Assembly: GCA_947642455.1 (NCBI GenBank)
Contig: CANRSN010000004.1
Location: 1 to 64,000 of the forward strand
Length of the DNA stretch: 64,000 nucleotides
Reading direction: 5' to 3'
From: an uncultured Clostridiaceae bacterium
GTDB lineage: Bacteria; Bacillota; Clostridia; TANB77; CAG-508
Each line of letters begins with the position of its first letter. Positions within the stretch are counted from its first letter, which is position 1. Shown here piece after piece: positions 9,022-18,231 of the stretch. The notes beneath the pieces were generated by a model that worked only from the letters and a program-made list of their open reading frames with translations, did not search any database and had not been told where the DNA came from. The translations under genes were made by a program, and so were the position numbers.

Positions 9022-9590
9022 GAGAAATAGTTTTTGTAACACATAATAAAGGGAAAATAGAATCAGCTAGTAAGCAATTAGAAGGAGTCAATTTCAATGT
9101 ATTTGAATATGATTTAGAAGAACCTAGAAGTGATGATATAAAATATATATCAAAATATAAAGCTATGGAAGCTTATAAATTAGTAAATAAACCATGTATA
9201 TCTTTAGACTGCGGATTTTGGATAGATGAACTTGATGGATTTCCAAGAGCGTTTGTTAATTTTGCTTTAGATACTATAGGAATTGAGGGATTTTTGAAAT
9301 TAATGGAAGGAAAAGAAAATAGAAAATGTAGATTTACAGAATGTTTATCTTACTATGATGGAAAAGAATTACATCAATTTATGGGAAAACATGAAGGGAC
9401 ATTATCAAATAAAATATTAGGAAATGATACTGATAAAAAATGGTCAGATTTATGGTATATATATCAACCTTATGGATATGACAAAACTTTAGCACAAATG
9501 ACAGATAAAGAAAGAGAAAACAGAAAGAAATATGAGTCTGTAGATTCTATGAAGGAATTTGCGAAATGGTATAAAGAGAGAAATAATTAA
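9018..9590 (+). CDS. HAM1/RdgB-like non-canonical purine NTP pyrophosphatase
   Basis: 190 residues with the family's N-terminal T-x-N-x-x-K signature (THNKGK, residues 8-13) and the central SLDCGFWIDELDGFPR block (about 63-77), the substrate and metal region of HAM1 proteins, which hydrolyse dITP/XTP to monophosphates. It is slightly shorter than chromosomal RdgB and sits in accessory DNA next to other nucleotide-related fragments, so it is probably not the housekeeping copy. Confidence 0.75.
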   Translation: MREIVFVTHNKGKIESASKQLEGVNFNVFEYDLEEPRSDDIKYISKYKAMEAYKLVNKPCISLDCGFWIDELDGFPRAFVNFALDTIGIEGFLKLMEGKENRKCRFTECLSYYDGKELHQFMGKHEGTLSNKILGNDTDKKWSDLWYIYQPYGYDKTLAQMTDKERENRKKYESVDSMKEFAKWYKERNN

Positions 9591-9620
9591 ATCCTAAAAT
9601 ACCTCATTAGAAATGAGAGT

Positions 9621-9704
9621 AGGAAAGCGAGTGTTCACACATTACCTATATACATTGAGGGACAAGCTTTTAAGAGTTAATAAAAGAACAAAAATTTTAA
9701 GCAA
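9621..9704 (+). repeat. Copy 1 of an 84-bp diverged inverted repeat
   Basis: This stretch, from AGGAAAGCGAGTG to TTTTAAGCAA, matches the reverse complement of 19554-19637 over its whole length at roughly 85 percent by eye. Several differences are synonymous in one frame (GKRV-THxLYTL...RVNKRTKILSK), so it may derive from a small coding sequence, but neither copy has a good start codon. Confidence 0.6.
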
Positions 9705-9742
9705 ATTCAAAATTACGAACAAGAGATACAAAATCATTAAAC

Positions 9743-10043
9743 ATGCAATGCAGTCAATATGAAAAATTGCTTAAGGACAGTACGCTGTTGCAACCAGATG
9801 AATATATATTTTTATATACTAATAATGATAGTATAGTGCAAAGAAATAAAACAAGAGGAAAAGAATTATCAAAATTATGGATTGATAGTTCTTTCACAGA
9901 CTATAAAAATGAATTTCATGAAACTATATCAAGAAAAAAATAATAGTAGAAGAATTTCTACAGATGGAAAAGATAAATTATATGTAAGCAAGATTATTGC
10001 ACAAATTTTAAATGTTCAGGAATTAACTGATAGAAATCTGTAA
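9743..10043 (+). pseudogene. Frameshifted C-terminal fragment of a putative nucleotide/nucleoside kinase
   Basis: The first frame (to 9943) reads like the end of a P-loop kinase (EYIFLYTNND...QRNKTRGKEL); the next frame continues with RRISTDGKDKLYVSKIIAQI to a stop at 10041-10043. The P-loop half is absent. This is my reading of a weak resemblance; it is clearly not intact. Confidence 0.35.
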
Positions 10044-10114
10044 AAAACATTGAAAAAAATAGACAAGTATAATAAAATATAAAAAATTAAATTTTATTTA
10101 TATTAATTACAGGA

Positions 10115-10335
10115 ATGAATAGGACAACATTTTATTTGATTAGACATGGTGAACCAGATTATACTTATGGTGATACTCATGGATTTATAGGGCAAGGACA
10201 TGATTTTGCACCATTGAAATAAGATGGAATAAAAGATGTAGATTAAAAAAGAACAAATCATTGTAGCTTTACCGTATATAAGAGAATTGCAATCAGTAAG
10301 GGAAGAAACAATGGAGAATCTTAAGCAAGCATAAA
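10115..10335 (+). pseudogene. Broken histidine phosphatase (phosphoglycerate-mutase-like)
   Basis: The first 35 codons carry the phosphohistidine signature RHGEPDY and GFIGQG, typical of the branch in which RHGEPDY is followed by a GH-x-LAPL segment. A stop follows, and degenerate pieces of the next conserved block (ALPYIRELQ) occur in another frame. Not functional. Confidence 0.55.
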
Positions 10336-10425
10336 GAAACTAAAAATTGTGATAGAGTTTGGAAATCTTTTAAAGATTTGATATAATATTCTAAATTAAA
10401 ATATTATAAAGAAAGGATGATATTC

Positions 10426-10683
10426 ATGCAAGAATTAAAAATTAATGGAATTTACAAACACTTTAAAGGAGATTATTATCTAGTAATTGATATAGCTAAT
10501 TGTTCTGAAACAAAAGAAAAATATGTTGTATATAGAAGATTATATGGTGATGGTAGTTTATGGATTAGACCAGTAGATATGTTTTTAAGTGAAGTTGACC
10601 ATGAAAAATATCCAAATGTTAGACAAAAATACAGATTTGAATTACAAAAAATTGAAAGTGTTGCTAATAATTTTAAAGGATAA
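10426..10683 (+). CDS. DUF1653-domain protein (copy 1)
   Basis: 85 residues from ATG 10426, chosen because AAAGGA lies 9 nt upstream; the ATG at 10417 overlaps that site. The pattern NGIYKHFKGDYY...VVYRRLYGD...LWIRPVDMFL is DUF1653, a small beta-rich domain of unknown function often found near nucleotide-handling enzymes. A second copy occurs at 12967-13200 inside element B. Confidence 0.75.
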   Translation: MQELKINGIYKHFKGDYYLVIDIANCSETKEKYVVYRRLYGDGSLWIRPVDMFLSEVDHEKYPNVRQKYRFELQKIESVANNFKG

Positions 10684-10745
10684 AAAAATGAAAGAATTTT
10701 TAAAGAACTTATAAATGATAGTAAGGAATAGGAAGAAAAAATGGA

Positions 10746-10778
10746 ACCGCCGTATGTTTAAAAGGAACATACGGTGGT
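10746..10778 (+). terminator. Hairpin after the DUF1653 gene
   Basis: ACCGCCGTATGTT pairs with AACATACGGTGGT (13 bp, one wobble) around a 7-nt loop. It could terminate the DUF1653 transcript; it lies just past the 3' end of cotJC on the other strand and has only a short A/T tail. Confidence 0.55.
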
Positions 10779-10829
10779 ATAAAAGTAGAGAAATACAATA
10801 AGAATTATCATATACCGATTAGTATAGGA

Positions 10830-11153
10830 TTAGCAATTATTGTTACAATTTGGATAATTCATATTGCAAGAACTCATATAGAATTTTTTCTCTGCTAATT
10901 TATCTTGTACTCCTCGAAGTGCTTCTCCGAATCTTTGGAAGTGAACAATTTCTCTTTGACGTAAGAAACGAAGTGGATCTAAAACATCTGGGTCATCTTT
11001 GCATAAGTCTATCAATTTTTCGTAAGTTGCTCTGGCTTTTTGTTCTGCTGCTAAATCTTCTTGTAAATTGGCAATAGGGTCACCTTTGCAAGCAATATAT
11101 GCTGCTGTAAAAGGTGTGCCTGCTGCTGACTGAGGATATACATCTACCCCATG
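10830..11153 (-). CDS. cotJC: cotJC piece 3 of 3 (C-terminal part of spore coat protein CotJC)
   Basis: Read on the minus strand from CATGGGGTAGATG at 11153, this piece encodes VDVYPQSAAGTPF, the GDPIA segment, and the conserved REIVHFQRFGEAL helix (E-x-x-H metal ligands of the manganese-catalase fold), then a Cys/Asn-rich tail ending in NNNC. Upstream of 11153 the frame soon hits a stop, so the piece has no start of its own. It joins in frame to the piece at 18354-18232 through the shared ACCCCATG repeat. CotJC is a mother-cell-made coat protein related to Mn-catalases. Confidence 0.9.
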   Translation of the reverse strand, partial: HGVDVYPQSAAGTPFTAAYIACKGDPIANLQEDLAAEQKARATYEKLIDLCKDDPDVLDPLRFLRQREIVHFQRFGEALRGVQDKLAEKKFYMSSCNMNYPNCNNNC

Positions 11154-11296
11154 TGGTGTGTGTTTGTTATCTATCCAAAAGAAAAATTAAAAGTAACTAC
11201 TCATTTCTGTACAAGAAATTATAAAAATTATATTCTGCTTAAACTTAATTGTGAAAATTAATTTATATTAATATAAGAAAAGAGTAATAAATTTAT

Positions 11297-11385
11297 TAAA
11301 AGTCTATAAGTGTTTATATATTAGCATTTATGGACTTTTTTCGTACTTCACTACACTTTAGTATTCACTTTACTATAGTGTAGTG
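11297..11385 (+). promoter_or_regulatory. Leader hairpins upstream of repL
   Basis: Two hairpins precede repL: AAAGTCTATAAGTG pairing with CATTTATGGACTTT, followed by a T run (terminator-like), and CACTACACTTTAGT pairing with ACTATAGTGTAGTG. Attenuator-like leaders before rep genes commonly set plasmid copy number; here that role is inferred from position. Confidence 0.5.
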
Positions 11386-11415
11386 TTTTTATTTTAGATT
11401 TTGGAGGTTTTAATA

Positions 11416-11883
11416 ATGAAAAGAATTGAATATATAGAAAAAACAAATACCTTAATCGGTACAAAAAGAAAAGAGTTAATAGATAAAGAAATTGGAGAAA
11501 TTATTGAAGTTGATCAAATTACTAAAAAAGTTTATGGTCAAAAGAATTTTTGGAAATTATATTTAAGCGATTTTCTCCATGTTTTAGGTGATATTGAAAA
11601 TAAGCAAGTCGCTATTTTAAAGTATATTTTAGATAATACTCACCCAAGTACAAATATGTTTATAGGTACTTATAAAACAATACAGAAAAATACACATACA
11701 TCTGAAGCTACTATTGCTAAAGTAATGAAAAAATTACAAAAGCAAAAATTTTTAGTAAAAATTCAAAATGGTCTTTGGCAAGTTAGTCCTAATATTATGA
11801 TGAAAGGCAATGAAAATAAAAAACGATTATTATTAAGTTATTTCAATACGGAGGAATCTGTTAATAAAACAAATGAAAATTAA
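11416..11883 (+). CDS. repL: RepL-family plasmid replication initiator
   Basis: 155 residues from ATG 11416, which follows GGAGGT. The Firmicute RepL pattern is clear: FWKLYLSDFLHVLGDIENKQ, YILDNTHPSTNMFIGTY, a winged-helix TSEATIAKVMKKLQ segment, and the closing WQVSPNIMMKGNENKK-x-x-LLSYF. Such proteins start replication of small plasmids. Finding it inside a chromosomal element next to a relaxase indicates plasmid ancestry; it might allow transient replication after excision. Confidence 0.88.
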   Translation: MKRIEYIEKTNTLIGTKRKELIDKEIGEIIEVDQITKKVYGQKNFWKLYLSDFLHVLGDIENKQVAILKYILDNTHPSTNMFIGTYKTIQKNTHTSEATIAKVMKKLQKQKFLVKIQNGLWQVSPNIMMKGNENKKRLLLSYFNTEESVNKTNEN

Positions 11884-11910
11884 TGTTTTTATTTGTTCTT
11901 AAGCGGAAGC

Positions 11911-11960
11911 ATGAAACCGATATGGGTTTCATATTCCAAAAATGTATATTACATTTTTGG
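11911..11960 (+). other. Two adjacent hairpins between repL and mob (possible oriT or terminator)
   Basis: ATGAAACC...GGTTTCAT (11911-11932) and CCAAAAATGT...ACATTTTTGG (11936-11960) lie directly before the relaxase remnant. MobV elements usually carry the nick region just upstream of mob, so an oriT is possible; termination of repL is the other reading. Confidence 0.4.
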
Positions 11961-11966
11961 AAATAA

Positions 11967-12926
11967 AGGGTTGTAGGGAAAAGTATTTTCCATGCTGATA
12001 AGATAAAGGAAGAATATCATTTAAAAGGTCAAATCAAAACCGTAAGCAATATCGCTTGTGAATATATCATAACTTCTGACAAAGAATTTTTTCAAGAAAT
12101 TGGATCAGAAGAAACAAAAAGATATTTTAAAGAGGCTTATAATTTTGTTTGTAATTATAAAGATTTAGAAGAAAAATATATCATGTCTGCTAATATACAC
12201 CTAGATGAAGAAACACCTCACATGCACCTAGTCTTTATTCCGGTAGTACATACAAAAGATAAAAACGGAAACACTATTGATAAAGTTGCTTGTAGTGAAT
12301 TTTGGAAAGGTAAAGATAGTTACAGAGAATTACAAAATGCCTTTTATACTCACATGATAGGACATGGATTTAAACTAGAACGAGGACAAGCTAATAATTC
12401 TGAACATGTATCTATTGAAACACTAAAGAAACTAACAGGATTTAACAAAATAGATAATTTCTTAAAGACAGATTTCCCAATACCTCTTGAAATAGAAGAA
12501 GTTCCAGAGTTAATTAGTTCTAAATATGCACAAAAGCAAATTATAGAGCCTTTTAAAGAAGAAAATTTAAAACTTATTGAACAAAATATTTATCTACGAA
12601 GAAATCTATCAATGATTACAGAACAAGTAAAATTATTAGATGATTGCGAAAAGGAAAATAAAAAACTAATAAAAGAAAATCGTAAATTAATCAAAGAAAA
12701 TAAGAGATTACTTAAAGATATTGATTTATTTGATAGATTATTATCTACTTTACAAAATACTGTAAATAAACTAATTTCATGGGTTAGCTCTGTATTTAAA
12801 ATTACAGAGGATTCTATTATAGATACTTTTGAAAATGAAACTAATACTTACATAAATCCAATGGAGCAATTACTTACAGAAGATGAAAGTTTAATGAAAG
12901 ATTTAGAACAAGAATATCAAAAATAA
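11967..12926 (+). pseudogene. MobV relaxase lacking its N-terminus
   Basis: The reading frame is open from 11967 but has no start codon before ATG 12183. Residues before 12183 still match a relaxase (SNIACEYIITSDKEFF). The metal motif HLDEETPHMH is present just after 12183, and the C-terminal third is coiled coil. About 70-80 N-terminal residues, including the likely catalytic region, are missing and replaced by the hairpin segment. If translated from 12183 it would be only half a relaxase domain. Confidence 0.75.
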
Positions 12927-12966
12927 AAATGGCAGAGTTATTACTGACGCTGCTATTTCACAAAAA

Positions 12967-13200
12967 TTATTTTTCTTGAACACTTTTTATTTCTTGTAAT
13001 TCAAATCTATATTTTTGTCCATTTTTATTTACTTCATCTAAAAACATATCATAAGGTCTGCACCATAATTTATTATCTCCATATAAAGCTCTATATGCTA
13101 CCATTTTCTCACAAGTTTCACTATGATAAATAATATCTTGTACAATATATAAATCCCCCTTATAATGTTTATAAACTCCATTAATTTTTAATTCTCTCAT
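12967..13200 (-). CDS. DUF1653-domain protein (copy 2)
   Basis: 77 residues, paralogue of 10426-10683 (NGVYKHYKGDLY, YRALYGD, LWCRPYDMFL). AAAGGAG precedes the ATG. It is the last gene of a minus-strand set after a cupin protein and a broken deoxyribosyltransferase-like gene. Confidence 0.75.
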   Translation of the reverse strand: MRELKINGVYKHYKGDLYIVQDIIYHSETCEKMVAYRALYGDNKLWCRPYDMFLDEVNKNGQKYRFELQEIKSVQEK

Positions 13201-13225
13201 AATTTTTATTTCTCCTTTTTTATAT

Positions 13226-13570
13226 TTATTTTACTAATTTATGTTGGTCTGTATTCCATGAAGGAGTACAAGACATTGATACAACCGAGTATTCTGTATC
13301 CCAATAATACTTATCATTAGGCTCAATTAAAATCGCATCACCTTTTTTATAATTTATCTTCTCTTTTTCAAAACATAAACTACCAGTTCCTTCCAGTACA
13401 TATATTAACTCTTTACAAATTGTATTTACACAATAATCTTTACTAGGAAATCTACCTGTTATAGTTGCTACACCTATATCAATATCTTTATCTTTAAAAT
13501 CATATTCTAAAGTTTTGCATTCTTCACTATTCTTTCCTAATTCTGCATTTTCCTTAATTATTACTTTCAT
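13226..13570 (-). CDS. Small cupin-domain protein
   Basis: 114 residues with a single cupin barrel pattern: ELIYVLEGTGSL followed by YKKGDAILIEPNDKYYW. The usual first-motif histidines are missing, so metal binding is doubtful. GGAGGAAG precedes the ATG. Position suggests co-transcription with the neighbouring DUF1653 and deoxyribosyltransferase-like genes; substrate unknown. Confidence 0.65.
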   Translation of the reverse strand: MKVIIKENAELGKNSEECKTLEYDFKDKDIDIGVATITGRFPSKDYCVNTICKELIYVLEGTGSLCFEKEKINYKKGDAILIEPNDKYYWDTEYSVVSMSCTPSWNTDQHKLVK

Positions 13571-13588
13571 ATTCTTCCTCCATATGTT

Positions 13589-14022
13589 CTATTTTATATT
13601 TTTTAGAAATTCTATTAATTCATCTTCATTAGCAAAAATTTTATCGAAAATTAAATATAAATAATCTGTTACATCATATTCTCCAATAGCATAACATTTT
13701 TTTCCTAGCCCATAAGCAACTCCAGCTTCAATATGTGCTGATTTTCCAGCTGGTAATACTAACAAAAGATTTTTAGATTTTTTTAAACCCTCCATATCAT
13801 ATTTAAAAATAGTTTGAATAGTATCACTTTTCAAATCCATCTTTTCAAATTTATCTGCTAATTTTTCATCATTTAGATCTAACCCTGCTTCTGCATGAGA
13901 TTTTCATTTTTTAGAAAACAATAATAAGATATTTTTAACCTGTCTAAGATTTTACAAATTTCTAATATATTGTCTTTATTTCTTGTTCTACCTGCTATAA
14001 AAAAGTCATAAACTTCACTCAT
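13589..14022 (-). pseudogene. Nucleoside 2-deoxyribosyltransferase-like gene with one frameshift
   Basis: Translation from ATG 14022 (RBS AGGAG) gives a Rossmann-like start (YDFFIAGRTRNKDN) and stops near 13895. One base missing near 13903 would join it to the downstream frame, which has SHAEAGLD, LLVLPAGKSAHIEAGVAYGLGK, typical of this family (GKSAHIEAG). The defect is a deletion, unlike the C insertions described elsewhere in the elements. Confidence 0.6.
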
Positions 14023-14596
14023 ATTAATCCACTCCTATTACAAATATTATTTATATGACTAAATATTACCATAAATAGTATTATTTCACAATACTAAATT
14101 AAATAATTTTTATCAACTAAGGCGGTTATCACTTACTGTGCTAACCACCTTTTCCCATTATAAAATCCTACTATATTGTCAATTACAGAAATGGCATAAA
14201 GTAGATATATCAAGGAGCATAATCATTTTATACATTTCTTTCATTGACAATGTTCCTTTGAAGATACTTTTTAGAAAAAAGGGAAAAAAAACGGAATTGA
14301 ATTTCTTATTATCTGATATTATACTTTAGTTAATCTTTAATTTTACTTTAGTTTTATTAATTTTCCTTAGTATTACTATGCCTAAAAGTTGTTAGTAAAT
14401 TTTTGACTGCTACAAAAAAGTAGTTTATTGATACATTGTCAATGAAGAAAATTTATAAAATGATTATTCTTGCAAAGCCTTACTTCTTTATGCAATTTTT
14501 GAAATTGTACAATGTGATTGCATTTTATAATATGGTAATGGTGTTTAACAGAATATTTGTTAAACACCTTAACTGACAGAAAAAAGGAGTGATTTT
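14023..14596. other. Non-coding interval of element B
   Basis: No convincing gene. It holds a 34-nt repeat (14267-14300, CTTTTTAGAAAAAAGGGAAA and following) that recurs at 21066-21099 upstream of the recombinase module of element A, with about 30 of 34 positions equal. A 63-codon ORF at 14138 overlaps this repeat and has no RBS. Confidence 0.4.
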
Positions 14597-15013
14597 ATGT
14601 GTAATTCAAACAAAAATAAGATAATTCAAATGTACTATGATGAACATTTACGACCTACAGATATATCAAAAGTACTTAATATTGATAATGGTTATATTAC
14701 AAGAATTATTAAACAAGATGAAAGATACCAAACGGAAAAAGAACAAAGAAAACAATTTAATAAACAAAAGAATAAAGAGCAAACTATTGCTTATATAAGA
14801 GCAACAAGACATTCACAAAAAGAAGAATATGAAAGTTTACAATATCAATTAGCACTAGATTCAAAAATAGAATCTAAAAATTCGACTATTTCTAAAATTA
14901 ATTTTAGAAAATACAACTCTAGTGCATATAACTATAATAGTAATAAAAAACAATTTGAGTTAGATAAATCTATCAATGCTCCATATTGTTTTCCTAAAGT
15001 AATAAAATATTAA
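14597..15013 (+). CDS. Small helix-turn-helix protein of the recombinase module
   Basis: 138 residues. The N-terminal 45 residues form a sigma-70-region-4-like HTH (IIQMYYDEHLRPTDISKVLN, ITRIIKQD), followed by a charged helix and a polar tail. AAAGGAG precedes the ATG. It ends with an intrinsic terminator (15024-15051). Likely a DNA-binding regulator of element B; target unknown. Confidence 0.6.
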   Translation: MCNSNKNKIIQMYYDEHLRPTDISKVLNIDNGYITRIIKQDERYQTEKEQRKQFNKQKNKEQTIAYIRATRHSQKEEYESLQYQLALDSKIESKNSTISKINFRKYNSSAYNYNSNKKQFELDKSINAPYCFPKVIKY

Positions 15014-15023
15014 TTTTTCTATT

Positions 15024-15051
15024 AAAGCCAAAGGGCTTTATTTTTTTTTTT
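15024..15051 (+). terminator. Intrinsic terminator
   Basis: AAAGCC...GGCTTT stem followed by an 11-nt T run. Confidence 0.75.
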
Positions 15052-15097
15052 CACAAATACAAGTCCTTTAGAATAAAGTAAAATAGGAGGATTTTGT

Positions 15098-15226
15098 ATG
15101 TGTGAAAAAGTGAATTTTAATGTAATAGAAAAAAATAAAAATAGCAATATAGAAGATATTGTGAAAAGTATAGAAACAATTGTTAATAAGTTAATTGTAA
15201 ATGAATTTACTAATTGTATTGATTAA
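15098..15226 (+). CDS. Small acidic/helical protein before the recombinase (42 residues)
   Basis: ATG preceded by AGGAGG; 42 codons. It occupies the same position, directly before a large serine recombinase, as the unrelated-looking 47-residue ORF at 21217 in element A. Function unknown. Confidence 0.5.
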   Translation: MCEKVNFNVIEKNKNSNIEDIVKSIETIVNKLIVNEFTNCID

Positions 15227-15291
15227 GTCTACTTATTTTTGTATAATATGCTTGTACGAAATGAGTAGTTTACCGATTGGAGGGTAAACTT

Positions 15292-16858
15292 ATGAGAGTT
15301 GCTATATATTGCAGACTTTCTCGTGAAGATGATGACAAACTTCATGAAAACGATGAAAGCGAAAGTATCCAAAATCAAAAATCTATGCTAATTAATTATG
15401 CAATAGAAAGGAGCTGGGATATTTATAATATTTACTGTGATGAGGACTATTCTGGAATCGACAGTGAAAGACCTGAATTTAAGAAATTATTAGCTGATAG
15501 CGAAAGCCATAAATTTGATATTGTACTTTGTAAAACTCAAAGTAGATTTACTCGTGATATGGAAATTGTTGAAAGATACTTACATAACAAATTTATTGAA
15601 TGGAACATACGATTTGTAAGTCTTGTAGATCATGTTGATACTTTAGATAAAGGAAACAAAAAATCAAGACAGATTAATGGTTTAGTTAATGAGTGGTATT
15701 TAGAGGATTTATCAGAAAATATCAGAAAGACATTTGATAGCAAAAGAAAACAAGGATTACATATTGGCTCTTTTGTATGCTATGGATACAAAAGAAGTCC
15801 AGAGAATAAAAATAAACTTATTGTTGATACAGAAGTTTCTGATATTATTAAATTAATATTTAATCTTTATGAACAAGGAAATCGGTGTTACAAAAATAGC
15901 TCAAATATTAAATGATAGAGGAATTCTAACTCCTACTAAATATAAGCAATCACAAGGAATTAACTTCAAAAATCAAGGCAAAAATATTGACTATTGGTGC
16001 GAATCTACAGTCAGTAAAATCTTAAAAAATGAAGTTTATATTGGTAATTTAGTACAAGGCTATAACAAAAAGGTTAGTTATAAATCTAAAAAAATGGTGA
16101 ATCAGCCTAAATCAGAATGGATTATTGTAGAAAATACTCATGAACCTATTATTACGAAAGAACAATTTTACAAAGTTCAGGAAATTTTTAAAAGTAAAAC
16201 AAGAAGATGTAAAAATGGTGAAGTTCATATATTTTCTAATAAGCTAGTATGTTTAGATTGTGGAACAAAACTTTATAAATGCCAAAATGATAGAGGTTAC
16301 ATTTACTTTTCTTGTAAATGCTCAAAAAAATTATATGGTACTTGCACTCCACATTCTATTGGTTATGAAAATCTTAAAAATTTAGTTACTGAAAAAATTA
16401 AAGAGAAAATTTTAGTTTTTTTTGACTTTGATAATATCTCTGATGAGTTATTTGTTTCAAACGATAACTTAAATAAAACTAAATTACTAGAGAATAAAAA
16501 AGAAATTTTATCTAAAGATATGGAAAGCATTAATAAAGCGATAAAAGAATTATATTTAAACAAAGTAAATGGAAAAGTTCCAGAAGATGTATTTGAAGAT
16601 TTAAACTCTTCTTTTCTACTTGATAAAACAACAAAACAAAAAGAACTATCAAAAGTCGAAAATAATTTATCAAATTTAAAAGAAAAAGAATTAAACAGTA
16701 AATTTATAAAAGAACAAAAGGAAAAGATAATTAATCACTTTAAGGATTTTAAAGAGCTTAATTATGATATTGTAAATAGTTTCATAGATTATATTGAAAT
16801 TGGAGAAAAGAACAAAAAAACAAATTCACAAGATGTTGTAATTCATTGGAATTTTTAG
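15292..16858 (+). pseudogene. Large serine recombinase of element B, split by a +1 frameshift
   Basis: Start at ATG 15292 (GAGGG just upstream). The N-terminal catalytic domain is complete: VAIYCRLSRED with the nucleophile Ser, ESIQNQKSML, and the SRFTRD segment. It is followed by the recombinase domain and, in the second frame, a zinc ribbon (CLDCGTKL...CKC) and a long coiled coil. Frame one ends at 15915. Removing one C at 15883 changes CGGT to GGT, gives YEQGNGVTKIAQIL and restores about 522 residues. If the shift is real and not bypassed, the enzyme is truncated after about 200 residues. Confidence 0.85.
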
Positions 16859-16961
16859 GCAAAAGTTTGTTAATAAAAATGGCTAAAAGTATAGTAATTT
16901 AAAGCATTTTATGGTATAATAAAAGAGTAGTCAGAATTAAATAGAAAAGGAGGCAATTAGT

Positions 16962-17135
16962 ATGCCAAAAGAAGAAAAAAATAAAATAATAAACAACATA
17001 AAAGCTACTATGGCTATTGAAAATCAAAAATTAAATGATAGTGATATTCAATTATTAGAAGATTTTGCTGATGATAAAATATCAATGGAAGAAGCGATGA
17101 ATTTAATAAAAAATATGATTTTAAGAAAGGTATAA
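16962..17135 (+). CDS. VbhA-like antitoxin of the Fic pair
   Basis: 57 residues, RBS AGGAGG. It contains the inhibitory-helix motif [S/T]xxxE[G/N] as TMAIEN (residues 16-21), which in class I Fic systems places a Glu in the Fic active site and blocks ATP binding. The second half (DFADDKISMEEAM) fits the antitoxin VbhA domain. The Fic toxin starts 5 nt later. Confidence 0.75.
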   Translation: MPKEEKNKIINNIKATMAIENQKLNDSDIQLLEDFADDKISMEEAMNLIKNMILRKV

Positions 17136-17140
17136 AATTT

Positions 17141-17719
17141 ATGTATGAAGCAAGAAATTCTATATATTGCTATGAAGGAACTAATATTTTAGTAAATAAA
17201 TTAGATATAAAAGATTCAAGTTTACTAGGAGAATACGAAAAATCCACGGTCGCTTTAAAATTGTTAAGCCTTGAAAAGCAAGGAATTACTGGAAACTTTG
17301 ATATAAATCATTTTTCAAATATACACAAATTCCTTTTTGATGAAATATATCTATTTGCTGGACTATTTAGAACAGAAAATATTGCTAAAGATAATTTTAG
17401 ATTTGCTGAATGGGAATATATAGAAAGTGAATTAAATAAATTGTTAGATAAATTAAAAGAAGAAAATTATTTGCAAAATTTGGATAAACATGCATTAGCA
17501 GAAAAGTTAGCTTATTATACAGCTGAATTAAATGTTTTACATCCTTTCCGTGAAGGAAACGGAAGAACTACTAGAGAATTTATAAGACAATTAGCTCTAA
17601 AAAATGGCTATTATTTAAATTTTAATTCTGTATCACCTATTGAACTATTAAATGCAAGTATAAAATCAGTAATTGATACTACAGATTTAGCAAATATAAT
17701 TTTTAAATGTTTAGAATAA
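17141..17719 (+). CDS. Fic-domain protein, probable AMP-transferase toxin
   Basis: 192 residues with a canonical Fic motif HPFREGNGRTTR (His134 to about 145) and the FLFDEIYLFAG upstream segment. Proteins with this motif transfer AMP (or other phosphate-linked groups) from nucleotides to target proteins. No inhibitory helix is seen within the protein itself, consistent with control by the separate small antitoxin just upstream (class I). Confidence 0.88.
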   Translation: MYEARNSIYCYEGTNILVNKLDIKDSSLLGEYEKSTVALKLLSLEKQGITGNFDINHFSNIHKFLFDEIYLFAGLFRTENIAKDNFRFAEWEYIESELNKLLDKLKEENYLQNLDKHALAEKLAYYTAELNVLHPFREGNGRTTREFIRQLALKNGYYLNFNSVSPIELLNASIKSVIDTTDLANIIFKCLE

Positions 17720-17741
17720 AAAATATTGGAGATTTGAAATA

Positions 17742-18215
17742 ATGAAATCAGAATATATTATTGAAAAAAATATCATTAATCCATTATACAAGAATACTTA
17801 TAGAGACATTGCTTTAGATTTAACAAAAAAATTGGACAACCCTATAATAATAAATAGAATTGCACTTATATTAAGTAATCAAAGTTTTGGATTTAGTTCA
17901 ATAACATTAAAAAGCATTCATAAAGAATTATTTAAAGATATTTATGATTTCGCAGGCAATTACAGAAGTGATTTTATAGAAAAAAATTTATTTGAACTTT
18001 TTAATAAAGAAAAGAATATTGATTATTCTCAAGTAGGAAAAGAAAATGTATTAAATCACATTATAAATTTTCATTATGAATTATTAAAATTAAATCCATT
18101 TACACAAGGAAATACAATTACAATAAATATATTTTTATTAAAATATTTACAATATTATGGATTTGAAATAACAAAAGAATTATATAATAAATGTAAATTA
18201 AATAAGCAGGATTAG
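17742..18215 (+). CDS. Degenerate Fic-fold protein with lost active site
   Basis: 157 residues. It aligns with a Fic protein (LFKDIYDFAGNYR), but the motif reads NPFTQGNTITIN: the catalytic His is Asn118, and the second Gly and the Arg are lost. It should not transfer AMP. It follows the active Fic by 22 nt and ends only 17 nt before the cotJC junction. It could be a decaying duplicate, or a dummy partner that modulates the Fic next door; the sequence does not decide. Confidence 0.7.
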   Translation: MKSEYIIEKNIINPLYKNTYRDIALDLTKKLDNPIIINRIALILSNQSFGFSSITLKSIHKELFKDIYDFAGNYRSDFIEKNLFELFNKEKNIDYSQVGKENVLNHIINFHYELLKLNPFTQGNTITINIFLLKYLQYYGFEITKELYNKCKLNKQD

Positions 18216-18231
18216 GATATATTACAAACCC

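Noticed and set aside
10830..11153. The CotJC-like piece as an independent short gene
   Set aside because: It has no start codon or RBS, and its frame is closed upstream within the element; it only makes sense joined to the middle piece.
14138..14329. 63-codon ORF in element B
   Set aside because: No RBS, overlaps a repeat shared with element A, and its sequence looks like translated A/T-rich DNA.
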